The position numbers were made by a program, and so were the translations under genes. Below are positions 11,640-23,894 of a stretch of 64,000 nucleotides of DNA, in pieces; the stretch's first letter is position 1, and every line of letters begins with the position of its first letter. This stretch comes from Agarophyton chilense (Eukaryota > Rhodophyta > Florideophyceae > Gracilariales > Gracilariaceae), in the NCBI GenBank assembly GCA_030374765.1, contig JARGXX010000021.1, positions 186,001-250,000 of the forward strand. Reading direction: 5' to 3'. Under the pieces are notes generated by a model. It saw only the letters and a list, made by a program, of their open reading frames with translations. It made no database searches and had not been told where the DNA came from.

Positions 11640-12335
11640 ACTAAGGGCGTGATTCCTATTCCTCGCCCATTTCCCTCTCTTGGCTGGTCACCATGGAGGC
11701 TGACGAATGTACCAGACCCTAAGGAAGTTCTTGTACTGGTTACTAATGGCGCAGAACCTATGGAAAACCGCACGGAACTGTACCTCGTGCGCCCAACTCC
11801 AACGGTTTCGAGCCAACCCTCAGGCCAAATTGAAAACTTTCGCCGCCGCAGGCCCGATGAAATTCGTCGCAATGGATGTACTTTGACCCATTCCTAAATC
11901 TTCCCACGGGAAACCGTTTGTCTTGGTGATGACCGGTAGGTTCACCAATCCTACCCGAGCCCGACCCCTTGGGAAGACAACATTTCGCCACGGCCTTCTT
12001 GTCCCACTGGGTATATCCATATGGCATGCCACTCTACTTCCTTACGGATAGTGGCAGCCAGTTTGTATCCAAATTCTTCTCACACGTTTGTGCTACCTTA
12101 GGAATCAAGCATGTGACCAGCGCGGCTTACCACCCGCAAACCAATGGCCAAGCCGAACGCTTCAACCGCATCCTTCTGGACCGACTGGCACACTACGTAT
12201 CGAAGCAGCAAATAGACTAGGACGAAAACGTTTAGCCACTGCTTTATGCCTACAACACGCAAGTGTACGCGTCCACGGGTACAATACCTTTCGACTTAAC
12301 GCTAACGAGATCGCCGCCGCCGATAGCTGTTGACC
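11640..12335 (+). pseudogene. integrase of gypsy element 1
   Basis: The HHCC zinc finger is visible across frames at 11670-11800 (LLAGHHGG, YQTLRKFLYW, NCTSCAQ). The catalytic core follows: first Asp in KFVAMDV (~11860), second in LTDSGSQF (~12050), Glu in HPQTNGQAERFNR (~12130). The D,D(35)E family joins element ends to host DNA. A TGA follows MDVL, and further frame shifts break it. Confidence 0.75.
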
Positions 12336-12899
12336 TTCAGGAGTCTATTATACCACAGGACATAACCGGAGGAATGACTCCTACCCAAGCGAAGCGCTTC
12401 TCGCGCCAACGCATTGACTGAATTATCCAATCGGCTAGAAGTGTACTGACCAAAGCCCAAGCGCGCCACAAGGTCAATTTCAACAAGGCCGTCTGGAATA
12501 CACCTATCTTTGGGAACGGATAATTGGTTTACCTGGACCGGACGTCGAAGGACAGTGATGACCTCTAGGATACTACGCGAAAGCTCCTACCGCGTTGTAA
12601 GGGACCATACAAAACCTTTAAGGCCAATCAACACACCATCACTTTACTAATTGCCGGCCTACAGGACACCGTATCTATTGACCGGGTGACAGGAGACCCC
12701 AGCTCTCCCAAATCACCAAAGTCCCAGCTTCCTGATCCAACGACACCACTACGACCTTAGGTCGACGCTCAAGTCCCCTAACCCCCTAAGGCCGTTCCCG
12801 CGAACCTGACCAGCCCCATGAACCCGATGGTTAATGCCAACAATGATGACCCATCTCTTCCAACCGACTTCGATTGATTCGCCCCATTGCCCCACACTC

Positions 12900-13085
12900 T
12901 CCTTCAGGAGATTGAACACCAACTGGAATACGTGATTGAGCGAATCATCTCCGTCGGTCGGGGAGAAGATGGAACTATGCTCTATCGCGTCCTTGGTTCG
13001 GCTACACTCCTGCGGACGACACTTGGCAAGAGCCTCAAACCATTCCGGCTAATTTTATCGCCCGCTATTGTCGCAAAATCGGCAG
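12900..13085 (+). pseudogene. chromodomain of gypsy element 1, frameshifted
   Basis: EYVIERIISVGRGEDG is followed, after a one-base frame change at ~12990, by WFGYTPADDTWQEPQTIP and FIARYCRKIG. This is the beta-strand/W/helix pattern of a chromodomain. In chromoviruses the domain tethers integrase to histone marks and steers insertion. The frameshift makes it non-functional. Confidence 0.75.
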
Positions 13086-13480
13086 CACAGAGCGCAGCCT
13101 TCAGGGGGAGGGCAACCATTGGCTCGAAGAATACCCAAACATCTACCAAAACGCCTCTCGAAACGCCTCCCGACACGACGGTTCGTTGTAGCTCCCACAT
13201 CAGAGAACAAAGTCAGTCCTCAGGCGACCCCTGAGGAAGACCTGAGACGAACTGAATGTTCGGACGCCGTACCGGGGCACGCACCTTTGAAGAATACAGG
13301 ACCAACTTTGAGAACACACAAGCATTGATTTATTTGACAAGCTAGCAGAGGCCTAACCACCCTCGCCATGACCTCAAGGTTCGGGAAAGCGCTCCGAACA
13401 CCAACAGGACTCATTGGGGCGGCGCAGGAGTAACCCCGTCGTCCTCATTAGAACCTGCAGGAGCAAAACCAGGGCAGGGA

Positions 13481-15663
13481 TCAACTGAGGGTCCCACTGT
13501 ACCAATAGGACCGGCACCAGCGAGCCGAGCACACTTTTTTCGGCGGAGATTCACCTGAAGATCTATTGCTACCATCGGAAGCATCTTGGTCGCTCAAATT
13601 GAGACCATAACGGGCATCCAAGTCAGCGGTAACCCTCTGGGACATCATTTTTGCGTTCTGCTTCAGGAGATTGACCATAGCTGTCTTCAGATCCTGACCC
13701 CATTGGACGACCGCGGCGTGGCGCGCCGAGCGACGCGCCAAGAACCAAGCCTTTCTCAGAACTGTCGCAATATTCATCGAAGCAGTAATACCAACGGTAC
13801 GGCAGACATCACGGGGATTCGAAGCAGCATCTGTGATCGAAGCGGTAAAATGCGGCAACGGAGAGGGAAGAGCGATGTCGACGCCCCCAATGAACGTCTG
13901 AGTCAACGCATCACCTACAGGACTTTCGGCTTGGACAGTAACCACGCCAGGAGGGATGTCCACTTGGGCGACTGGCGGCTCGTATGAGAGTTCTTACTGA
14001 GAAGCAGCGCCCGGAGGAGCTGGAGGAAGGGATGCCGTCGGCAACACAACAGCGGACTCGCCCGGAAGATTGACACCCTCCACTGTAGGGCGAAGGGATT
14101 TGCACCGAAGGATTCTCCATCGGGCATACCAGCAAAAAACAACGGTGTGGCTTCAACATCAGGCTTGAAGCACGGAAGGTCGAAACCATTGGCCTTCGGG
14201 TAACAGTCGGGCACATGACGCCTTGGAATGTCCAATGGTTGATTCCTCAAAGGCTTTGCAAGATAGACACGAGCGTCGTCTCGACTCTGCGGATGTAGCG
14301 GAATCGGGTTGAACAAGTCGGTATCGTGGTCATACCAAAGAAACCCGGAAGTCTTGCTCCACCCTATCTGTAGGACATGATCCAAAATGGCCTCGGCCTC
14401 CTTGATGTCGAAATGGGTCCCACAGAAGATATTCTGGATGCGCAGGTTCTTTAGAAAACGGATCATAATGTCTGGGAGCGGAATTAAATGACCTCGAGGA
14501 CCGGGTATGTTGTTGTCGTGCCATATCCTCCAATCTTCCAAACAGACAATACCACGGACGCCGTATTTCGCGGTATCTAGGAAGGAAATAAGGGACATCA
14601 CTTCGAACTCAACGCAGAGTACCTGCCAGGTCAACGAAGACCTTCGGTCATTGTCTTCGGCCATGAGTTGAGACGAATGGTAGGCCACCACGGACAGCAT
14701 GAGGACCAAAAAGAACGGCGGGAAACGCCAGTATGCGGCCCATTGGTACTCATTCACTCGGTGCGGCAAGAGATATAACGGAGGACGTTTTTCGGCGCTC
14801 ATGTTGTGAAACTCCACCTGGTGCCAACAGAAGATGAACCACAGAGATTAACGCAAACAACCATCGGGCTCGTGAATCTCGTTCCAATAGACCCCATTGG
14901 ACATCCAAAAGAGGCGTTCATACGGCGGTCGGAAGCACATGAGCGCCAAGAGGTTGTAACCCGCCGGAGTAAACCTCAAATGAGGCGAGATGAAGTCCTC
15001 GTAAAGGTCCGAAACGAGTTTGTTTACCCTGAACTGGTACTTGGCTTCCTCCTCGCCGCGGACGTACGGCATTTCCGTTTGGATGAGGGTTCAACAGCAA
15101 GTCACCGAACGCGGATCCACAGGACAATGCAACCATCGGTTATACAACGAGATGCTGCGCGCGTTCTTGCTGCCCCTCCAGAAATTGGGTGTCTTCATGA
15201 ACGTTCGCGCATCGAGATACATATGACGGAAGCTTTGGTATTGTTCCACAGATAACTAAAAAAAGGCATGAAGCCCTGCACGCGGGATTCGTCCGATGGT
15301 ATGGTCATACCGGTCCCCGCGACGTTCAAAAGCCACTTGGTACCCCGAGGAGCTCCCCGATTTGTTCTTCGAAGCCATGGTGCCGCTGCGCACAGGCTGG
15401 TCCGCCGAGAAATGGATAGGAAAACCGATGGAAGCGACAAAGTCTGGAGGGAGAATACCGTAACCGACGGGCTCATAAGGCGAGTTCGGCATCGCGCGCG
15501 ACCAATGAAAATGTACCACTAGAGGAAGACGAGTGACGGAATCGACCCGAGCGAACTGACAGGCGTGAATCACAGTGGACGAATCGCGAAGGGTCGTCAA
15601 AAAAGGAGCGAAAACTAAGCAAGGCCCAAATGACCTTCAGAGGAGATGAAGCCAATGGACCAT
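13481..15663 (-). pseudogene. opposite-strand reading frame in the 3' region of gypsy element 1
   Basis: From an ATG at 15663 one minus-strand frame runs to 13915 with only in-frame stops (TGA 15637-15639, TAG 15256-15258, TGA 15091-15093, TAA 14848-14850). After one frame change near 13940 a further 160 codons stay open to 13481. That is about 720 codons in all. Related frames lie at the same place in elements 2 and 3 (see findings). There is a hydrophobic stretch (FFLVLMLSVVAY) and a charged, helical C-terminal part (TVLRKAWFLARR). I do not recognise the protein. Antisense frames at this position are known in some plant Ty3/gypsy lineages. Confidence 0.55.
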
Positions 15664-15910
15664 CTCGGCAACGCGACGCGAGAAACACGCCGGCGATGCA
15701 CCTATGGCCGGAGCTCACGGCGCGCTGGAGTTTCAGTCCTCAGCCAAAATAATTGCCACTCCGGCGCCGATGGTCAGCTCACGCTTCCTCGCATCCCCGC
15801 AGGTGATGACGACGCGACGTCTCGTTGCTCCCAATGGTAATGGGTACGATTAAGCGGTCACGTCCCCTGGGTCAATAATTAGACAATCTGGACTTAGCTG
15901 TAACGGCTGA

Positions 15911-15928
15911 ATCGTAAGGAGGGAGATA
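15911..15928 (+). other. polypurine tract of gypsy element 1
   Basis: The run AAGGAGGGAGATA ends directly before an LTR start (TGTGTAGGAGC at 15929). That is where plus-strand DNA synthesis is primed in LTR retrotransposons. Confidence 0.6.
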
Positions 15929-16637
15929 TGTGTAGGAGCAATGATAACGGTTGAGCCATGTAGGCCGCCAGGGCCTGAGGTATCGTATAGACGCCACGTG
16001 GACTGTGGAGTATTCTGCACTGTCGGAATGCCGATGGAAGATTTTTTTTGGCTAAGTATAATCATACTCCTAAGTGAATGCAACGGCTAGGATGAAATTA
16101 TGAAGCGGCACCTTGCAGATAGTTCGTAATGTGGTATGTTACACGTGGGATCTTGGTCTGCAACCGCGCATCCGATTTGACCCTTGGTAGGGAAATACCG
16201 GATTGGCAACGACGTATATGGGGCTACCCTTCGTAGGCGGACGCCCATTTTGAGCTAGTTATCCCGTACTGTAGAAGGGTTAACCGGCTAACAAAGTTTA
16301 TATCTAGATATTATTATGTGCGGCGCTCACCCCTCTGCACAGTACTTAAGGTACGAAGGGAAGCGCCGACTCCAAAGTAAAGGAGACAACAAACGGGTTC
16401 ACAACAGACTTGTTCCTTGTTCAGTCTTCCTTAACAGGAGATCCGGACAAGCTCCAACAAGTAGTTGTCCGTTCCATAGTACCAAGAACCCTCATTGGTG
16501 AGTTAGGCCTTACAAACCACATTCTAGCTCACTAGTTTTGTGCTCTAACACACTTTCCCCTTAGCTGCAAGCACCCATTCGGCAATCCCGAACACTTTCG
16601 CAGGTGCCAGCTCTCTCCGTCAGAGCGGATATTACAA
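15929..16637 (+). repeat. LTR copy D (3' LTR of element 1, apparently shared as 5' LTR of element 2)
   Basis: The start (TGTGTAGGAGCAATGATAAC) follows a polypurine run and matches LTR A for ~75 bases. The end (...GCGGATATTACA) is followed by a primer-binding motif at 16639. At about 709 bp it is longer than A (427 bp), and I could not align the middle. It may instead be two fused or internally expanded LTRs. Confidence 0.5.
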
Positions 16638-16638
16638 G

Positions 16639-16655
16639 TGGTCTCCCCACTTAGA
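16639..16655 (+). promoter_or_regulatory. primer-binding-site-like motif of gypsy element 2
   Basis: TGGTCTCCCCACTTAGA differs by one base from the motifs at 6644 and, inverted, at 563-579. It sits two bases after ...ATTACA. Confidence 0.6.
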
Positions 16656-16850
16656 AATACTGTGGTTGGCTACTCCAAATATTTCACACCTGGAACGTGG
16701 AATCGATACCGACCTTTAATTCGAGTGGAATACGATCTCGGGAGCAGTTTCCGAACACGTCCAGCTATTACGGAGTTCCGTAGATAACTACGCTGTCGTA
16801 TTCAATTGAAGACCTCAATTATTTCGTCTCCGAACATTGGATTTGATCGG

Positions 16851-18830
16851 AATGCCGAAAAAGAAGACCCCGTCTATTACTGGATCTGGGCCCGTCAGAC
16901 GCACGTCTGCGACCGAGGCTCACCTCATCCACAGAAAACAGAGAGCGACAATTCCGTCAGGCTATGACACGCTCCCGTTCGGTAGCCGATAGACGAGATC
17001 TCTCGGGTGTACCCACGCTCGTAGAGTTGGCTATTGAACCAGCCACGCATTCAAATGGTTCCCATAATGAACGTAGAGACCAACAGGTCGTAACCTTGGC
17101 TGGAGAAAATGAATTACGCGCTCAGGTGCTTCCTCTCAAATCTGAGTCAAACTCCTATCGTGAGCGAATCATTGGATTGGAGTCGCAGATGGCGATCATC
17201 ACGGAAGATGTCGAGCGCTTGCGCCGAGAACAACGCGTAATCGCTCGTCGAGAAGAAAGGGGCCCGATGTCCGCGTAAGAAACCTGCGAGAGAATTTGAA
17301 CCAAGTAATGGAAAGGCATGGTAATGCTCCGGAGGGTTTACCGGGCCTGACCGTTGACGTTGACGAAATCCTCACTCGAGTTAACCCGAGTCTGGAACGC
17401 CTGGAGGCAGTAGTGAATACGCAGAATACTGCTACTCAAGTCGTGGAAGACGAAAATGAAGTCACCTTGAGGAAAGAGCGTTCGAAGAAATTGAAGCCAA
17501 GACGTCGCAAGAAGCAAAAGTCCCAGCCGCACACTAATGATGATTCATCAGAATCGGAGGATGAGGACTCCAGTGCTGACGAGTCTGACCTGTCGCATAC
17601 GTCCACTGACCATGCCAGTGATGATGATCATCGTAGTTCCCGTTCAAGGAAGAGGAACAAGTCATCTTGGCAATTAAGGAAGAAAGATCCTAATTACAAG
17701 CGTCTCAGGCCACTTCTTTGTACGAATCCGTTGTATCGAAAAGTCCTGGACTACCGGTATTACCGCTTGAAGAGAGGAGGAAAGAAGCGCTCGGGTCGCG
17801 AGATCGCAAAGTTTAAGGACCACATTAGACGGTTGAAAACAGAACTGAATGATCTATTAATTGATGGAAAAACGTCCATTCTCTTTATCCAGTTCCTTAC
17901 TAGTTTCGTTGCGGAGCCGGACACCTTAGAAATGAGTGAAACTCAAGGTTGGGTTTCATCACCACATTTCCTGACGGGTTTTGCGTCCGAGCAATATCGC
18001 TCCATTTCAGGATTACTGACAGCTGACGTAGGAGGTGTAAAATCCTGGCTGGAGGCAGTACAGTACTTACTGCAAAGCTATGCGACATCGAACGCAATCC
18101 GACAGGCTATCCTGGATCTTCGTGATGTGACCCAGAAACCTGGTGAGGGAGAGGCAGAGTACAGCTCGAGACTTAAGAAAAATGGCCACGCGCTGTGGAA
18201 ACGTTCAATAAACGGAAGACAAGATGACCTTATTCATCGATGGACTCGATCCCAACATCAAATCTCTAGTGGCTCAAATGCGAGAGAAGCAAGAAAGAAC
18301 CCCATTCTTGGAGTTGGTTCAGTTTGCAAAAGCTGAAGGTAACGCGCTAAGAGCTCGCGGAGTAACCGCAGAACACCACATCGCTTGGTGCATCCAAAGC
18401 AGAGAAAAGACGCAAACAAGCCGCGAAACCTACTCAAAAGGTGTTACATCTGGAATCTCCAGTTCACTCTAGAGAGTCGTCATTTGTTAGACATGATAAA
18501 CAATCGCAACATGATGCTATTCACCTCATAAATAATCGGCACTCATCGGTGCCTCCAGAGGATCTACCTCACTCAGAATCCCAGGAGGAAGAAGCTCTAA
18601 TTGTTATGGAGGGCAGACCCCCAAAATCCCGTGCATACATGAAACCCCTGGAAGGTGGATTCAAGTATGGAAAAACTGGATTGGTGGACACGCGAATAGC
18701 GTATCGATCACAATGGATGTCGGCAGCACGCCATGAAGCATTAATATGCTCTCTCTGCTATGGCCGTCTTCATCTGTCTTCAGAATGTACCCTTCTTGAA
18801 AAGGATTTAGTTCGCGTCCTGACGAATTAA
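16851..18830 (+). pseudogene. gag of gypsy element 2, broken
   Basis: A candidate ATG lies at 16851. The main open stretches are 16964-17278 and 17296-18336, with a third frame 18441-18830. The first part has a coiled-coil-like run (LKSESNSYRERIIGLESQM). The middle has an acidic/Ser-rich and then basic linker and the capsid-like region (MTLFIDGLDPNIKSLVAQM). The last stretch carries a zinc knuckle, CSLCYGRLHLSSEC (C-x2-C-x4-H-x4-C), the usual nucleic-acid-binding end of gag. At least three frame changes separate the pieces. Confidence 0.7.
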
Positions 18831-19150
18831 GAAACTCTCTCACAGGAGGAAAGAACCCGAGTGCCGACTGGTACCTACTGAAAGGTAAGAGCATGGCTTA
18901 GCTACCATCCTGGACGTCATTTTGGAGCTCCAGTAATTCAGAACACTGAAGCACCACAGGCTTATCCCCAAGTTGGATGCAACGCCTCAAGGGCAAACTA
19001 CCCGCCTCAGTCGGGAAACTAAGTGAGGGAACCCCTAGGGGGTCGGCCCTATTCCATCGCGTATAGCCGACCAGGAAGTACTCTCCTCCTTGTTCCTGCG
19101 CTTGAACACCCAAGGTCCTGATAAGGACTTCCCATATTCCGTCGAGCGGA

Positions 19151-19620
19151 TTGGATCCATTCGTTGGAAAGCAAGTACAGTTGGATGGTGAATTCAAACT
19201 TCCTTGGAGACGTTATACTTGTCCGCCGAAACGGGAAAACATTATTATGATAATGCAGAGGAAGAACTATAAAGTTTATGCCTACATCGGCTCGGACAAG
19301 GATTTATTGACCCGCCGCCTGACAGTTCTTGATACAGGCGCCAGACCGAACTTTTTTCGGATATCCGAAGTAGTACCCACCGATCAGGAACAAATTCGTC
19401 ACGGTTCTTTGCCAGATATCCGAGATGCTAATAGGAATGCAGTGAGAACACTTGGAATAGTGAAGCTGCTCTTTCGACTCGGACACTTTTTAGTGAGGGT
19501 GACGTTTATTGTGTACAAGTCAGTGGCCGCACTAGTTGTTCTGGGTGTGATTATTGTGATAGATTTGTCGAAGCAATCCGCTCTCGGAATCGACTAGTCC
19601 CGTTAGACGATGGCTCGACA
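19151..19620 (+). pseudogene. retropepsin-like protease of gypsy element 2
   Basis: The catalytic motif VLDTGARPNFFR is at about 19335. A frame-shifted C-terminal box follows near 19545, LG-CDYCDRFVEAI-like, matching the protease tail of element 1. This aspartic protease would process the gag-pol product. The frameshift breaks it. Confidence 0.65.
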
Positions 19621-20259
19621 GTGTCCATAGTGAGAAGACCACTACGAAGAGTCCCTACAGCCCCTCCACTTCCACCCTCAATGGAATATGAGTTGGATCG
19701 TGGTCGTACATCACCAAAGATTCGTGTATCGAAACCTACAGTGTTAAAGGCTCAATCCCAAATCTGGGTACAAGTGATAATACAATGACACGGTCTCGTG
19801 GTAATCCAGCCTAATGCAGCTATGTACGAGCATCGAGGACTTCTCGCTGCGAATGGAATTGCCCAAGTTGAACCGGACAAACCCTTCCGAATACTCATTA
19901 ATAACTCCACCGATAATGATTATCGTTTACCGAAGAATCAGATCGTTGCAGCTGCTCTGCCGCACCCCATTGAAGTGATTCCTACTCATGTCTCTACCAC
20001 AGAAGTGGTAGGGTTTGCTGATGTGTCAGACGAATCAACTGGAGCATGGAAAGGTCCCAGAAAGCAGTCGCAACGGACAGAAGAACAGAAGGACCCAGAC
20101 AAGCTGGTCGAAAAACTAGTTCTCGTGAATGTTCCCGAAGGACATAACGAAAGAATCAAACAAATGTTGAAAAAGTATGCCTCTATGTAGAGTGGAAAAC
20201 TAGGAGAGATATCCGCCACAGACCATCATATTGATGTTATTCCGAGATCTTGTCCCGTT

Positions 20260-21550
20260 TCTCAGCCACCTTACAGAGCAGGACCACGAACTCGTCAGAT
20301 CGAGGAGGCCAATGTTGCCAAGATGCTAGAAGCGGGAGTGATAGAAGCAGCACAATCTACTCGGGCTTCACCTGTGGTGTTAGTCTCAAAACCTGATGAT
20401 TCTTTACGATTGTATGTAGACTACCGGAAACTCAACGCAGTTACGATACGAGATACCCATCCACTGCCTCGCATGGACGAGTGTATAGACAGCTTTGGTT
20501 GTTCGAACGTGTTCACCACGCTTGAAGCCAACACTGGCTATTGGCAGGTTCCTGTAACCGACAATGATCAGGATAAGACTGCATTTCTGTCACACGCTGG
20601 ACTATACCGTTTCAAACGTATGCTCTTTAAACTCATCAATGCTCCGGAAACTTTCCAGCGCGCCCTGGACATATTACTCTCGAAGTATAAATGGAAAACA
20701 TGTCTAGTCTATTTGGACGATTCCACTATCTTCTCTCAAGATATTGAAAGTCATATGCAACATTTAGAGGAGATTTTGAAAGCGTTGCAGACAGCAGGTA
20801 TAACCTTGAAGTTCAAGAAATGCGAATGGTTTGCTAATACTGTGAAGTACTTGGGCCACATAATTAGGCCTGGTAAACTCGCAATTCATGAAGCTTAGAC
20901 AGTGGCAGTCCGCGAATCGCAACCAACATCCACACGTACTCATTTGCGATCCTTCCTTGGATTATGTAACGTCTACATACGATTCATACCGCGCTACTCG
21001 CACATTGCAGCCCCATTGAACGCACTGTTGCGTAAAGGACAGCCTGTTAAGCTCGAAGAATTCGGACCCGCCGAACACGACGCCTTCAAGACTATAAAGA
21101 CCAGACTCGTCACAGCACCAATGTTGGCCTTGCCCAAACCCAACCTACCCTATTCTTTGGATTCCGACTCCAGTGAGTATCAGATAGGATGCGCCCTTTT
21201 TTGAGACCCATCCGGATGGTCAGAGAAAGCCAATCAGTTACTGTTCACGAACGCTGAACGCTGTAGAGAAGAATTAATCCGTATCCGAAAAGGAATGCCT
21301 CGCAGTAGTGTGGGCGCTGACTACTCTACGACCCTATCTCCCCGGAGAAACGTTTACCATCCATACGAATCATTCGTCCCTATGATGGTTATTATCAATA
21401 ACAGACCCCTCCGGGAGAATAACAGGTTAACGCTTACGACTATCTGAATTCGATTTCGAAGTTAGATATAAGAAGGGACTTCTATTAGCCAACGTTGGCA
21501 ATGGACTGCCATGCTACGCTAGAGCTATGCCGAACGTGTGCGATGATTCG
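20260..21550 (+). pseudogene. reverse transcriptase and RNase H of gypsy element 2
   Basis: Reverse transcriptase boxes are in order: VIEAAQSTRASPVVLVSKPD, YVDYRKLNAVT, LEANTGYWQV, NAPETFQRALD and the catalytic CLVYLDDSTIFSQD (~20705-20745). Then come KYLGHIIRPGKL, a TAG at 20896-20898, and connection/RNase H (LRSFLGLCNVYIRFIP, SLDSDSSEYQIGCALF). The first catalytic Asp of the TLDA box is Glu (TLEA). RNase H is interrupted by stops after 21204. Confidence 0.8.
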
Positions 21551-21605
21551 CGTGAAACCCTATAAGAAGAGGAAAAAGATGACCCCATTCCCAGCAAAGG
21601 CGCCT

Positions 21606-21611
21606 CTACAA
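21606..21611 (+). repeat. left target-site duplication of the solo LTR
   Basis: CTACAA here is repeated at 22062-22067 directly after the LTR. The pair flanks 21612-22061. Confidence 0.65.
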
Positions 21612-22061
21612 AATGTAACGCAATGACTGGTTAAGTCAGCGCACGGGTCTCGACCGGTGTTAGCGTGGTAGAGCGGGTCGTAAGGTTGGAATCCTTGACG
21701 GCGGCATTCCCAGAGTACTTCGGGCAATGGACTGGCGCTTACTGCGTAGTCCAACAGGTTGGAGCTTCGGAAACGATGGCTTGAAGACCAAAGGGTGGAA
21801 CTAATATACCAAAGGGGGGTAATTTAGTATCCTAACGGTGCCTACCGTACTCTAAGGGAGAAGTGTCACTCGAGCCAAGTAAATAGTACTGGCGGGGCAC
21901 TGAGATCTCCTTGGCAGTGTAGTGTTAATCTATTACACTAATTAAATTAAATTAATAATCTATATGAGTCCCCCTGACGTCGACCCGTCCACGTGTCATC
22001 TGCAAGATCCTTCGGGGCCCGGCGGCTTACAGTGCTCAACCGCTATCACCACTCCTTCACA
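21612..22061 (-). repeat. LTR copy C: solo LTR inserted in the integrase of element 2
   Basis: Its reverse complement begins TGTGAAGGAGTGGTGATAGC and ends ...CCAGTCATTGCGTTACATT. It matches LTRs A and B along its length. No internal retroelement sequence accompanies it, so it is a solo LTR left by recombination. CTACAA flanks both sides. Deleting the LTR plus one CTACAA rejoins the integrase frame to give a KAPLQFVSNDI-like stretch, the same as element 3 (KAPxQYISINI). This is a nested, later insertion. Confidence 0.85.
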
Positions 22062-22615
22062 CTACAATTCGTCAGCAACGACATACTTGGAGAGCTAATT
22101 CGTTCCAATCAAGAATATCGCTACCTACTGGTAATTACGGATCGATTCTCGAAACTTCTACGGACCGTACCGTTGAAGACGATAACCGCGTCGGTAATAG
22201 CTCAGGCTTTTATCAAAAACTGGGTGTATGTGTACGGACCGCCGGAAGTTCTGCTATCAGATAATGGAAAACAGTTTGTCGCTAAGTTCTTTCAGAACGT
22301 ATGCCGAAGAATGGGCATCAAAAACGTGTTTACCACGAACTATCATCCATATTGTAATGGTCAGGAGAAACGCTACAACAGGACATGATTAGCCGCTCCT
22401 CGGCACTACATCGCGGATCACCCCAAGGAGTGGGACATGTACACAGACACACTCCGTTATTCGTACAACACGCAATTACATACGTCTACAAAGGCGCTTC
22501 TTTTGATTTCGTGATATCAAGTAGCCCACCGTCACTGCCTATAAGGTTGGACGAAGTCGAGGAAAACAAACTGACACCGGCGAAGAACCATCTGAAGTGG
22601 AGAAACGACCTGTAG
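22062..22615 (+). pseudogene. integrase core of gypsy element 2
   Basis: The core runs from LQFVSNDILGELIRSN through YRYLLVITDRFSKLL, the second catalytic Asp in LLSDNGKQFVAKFF (~22260) and the HPYCNGQEKRYNR box with the Glu (~22350). A TGA at 22387-22389 ends the frame. The zinc-finger half is separated by the solo LTR. The protein would insert the element copy into host DNA. Confidence 0.75.
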
Positions 22616-23876
22616 TTAAAGACAGAGCAAGCGGCTCGAGAACTGGCAAAAAGCAAGCACGTTACAAACGTAGTTCGGACGCCCAACGGCGAAGACAGTT
22701 GTCAGATCTCTGGGTAGGAGGATACGCGTTTATTCGCGTGGAACGCCTTGAAAAGAAGAATGGACCATGTCCCAAATTGCTACCGGTTGCATCCGGACCT
22801 TTCAAGGTAATGGAGCTCACCGATGACACGGTAGTCGGGAAGACAGGAGAGGACGTTGAACGATTTTCGCGCTATCGTGTTGAAACCGCACCAGACAACT
22901 CTGAGCTCCAGAAACTGGGAAAGGAAGCGCTGATTTTTGGCAGGAATGGGAGCTACCCGTCAAATCAGACGATCTGCCTCCCGTGGCATACGGCGCTGAC
23001 ACGGCTCGTGATCTCCCGCGGTGCGGCAGTACAGTGGCATCCCACGGCATTTCTCCAAAAAATCTGAATAAGCCTCGTGGCACGAGCCATCACTCTGGTA
23101 CGACCACACTTGAAGACGAGAAAGAAATTTTCAAATTTGGTCTAATTATATCCGGCCCAGAAGCGGCTGCACACACGCCATTACCCGTTCAAGTTGAACC
23201 GTCAAGTGGAACGCCACTGGCTGAGCGATCGCTCTTGTCAGCCGACAAAAGAGAAGATATCGAAGATAAGGCTAAACCCATATTGGTGGTGGATGCACCT
23301 CCGGCCGAACCTGCAGTGAAGAAGCCAAGTTTGGCTCAGGACCCTAACGAGGACAGAAAGAATACGCAACGTAAAGAAAAACGAGTAACCGTAGACCCAA
23401 CGACTATGCAGTCAGAAGCCGAGAACGGCGCTACAGTCGCACAAGAAAGCCCTCAGCTGTCCGAACAGACTACGAAGGTTCAACCGGAATATATTGCGAT
23501 TTCCAAAGCGCTCTCTTGGGAGGTTCAAGGAAACGACCACGGTGTCATATCCCGTCAGGATTCAACGCGTTCGTTTGTCAGACGGTATAAGCCGGTGAGC
23601 CGGAACCTCGCGCCATCCGCCGAAACGTTGGGAGATGCCCAGGAATACGTCATGGATCGCATCATCAATCACGGCGAAGACGAAGACAACCACAGACTAC
23701 TGTATCGTATCCGTTGGTACGGTTTTCCTCCGAAAGCGGATACGTGGGAGCCTCTAACTCATATCCCGCGCTCGCAGGTTGTGCGTTATCATCTTCGCAT
23801 TCGACTACCACTCCCTGCAGAGATGGACACCGCGATTATTGGCTTTCTAGACGCGATTTCGTGGAGCGACTGCTAA
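22597..23876 (+). pseudogene. integrase tail with chromodomain of gypsy element 2
   Basis: A basic linker is followed by a GPFKVMELTDDTVVGKTG-type integrase C-terminal (GPY/F) module (22640-22920). After a frame change comes a long acidic linker and a clean chromodomain: EYVMDRIINHGEDEDNHRL, YRIRWYGFPPKADTWEPL, HIPRSQVVRYH (23643-23800). This is the best-preserved chromodomain in the window and assigns the element to the chromoviruses. Confidence 0.75.
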
Positions 23877-23894
23877 TCCCCTTTCTCTTTCGAA

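Larger units (their letters stand above)
6216..16637 (+). mobile_element. gypsy element 1 (Ty3/gypsy chromovirus, degenerate)
   Basis: The order is 5' LTR (6216-6642), primer-binding motif, gag, protease, reverse transcriptase, RNase H, integrase with zinc finger, chromodomain, opposite-strand reading frame, polypurine run and a 3' LTR starting at 15929. An integrase placed after RNase H, plus a C-terminal chromodomain, defines the chromovirus branch of Ty3/gypsy. Several stops and frameshifts make it non-autonomous. Its 3' LTR appears to serve also as the 5' LTR of element 2, so the end coordinate is shared. Confidence 0.8.
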
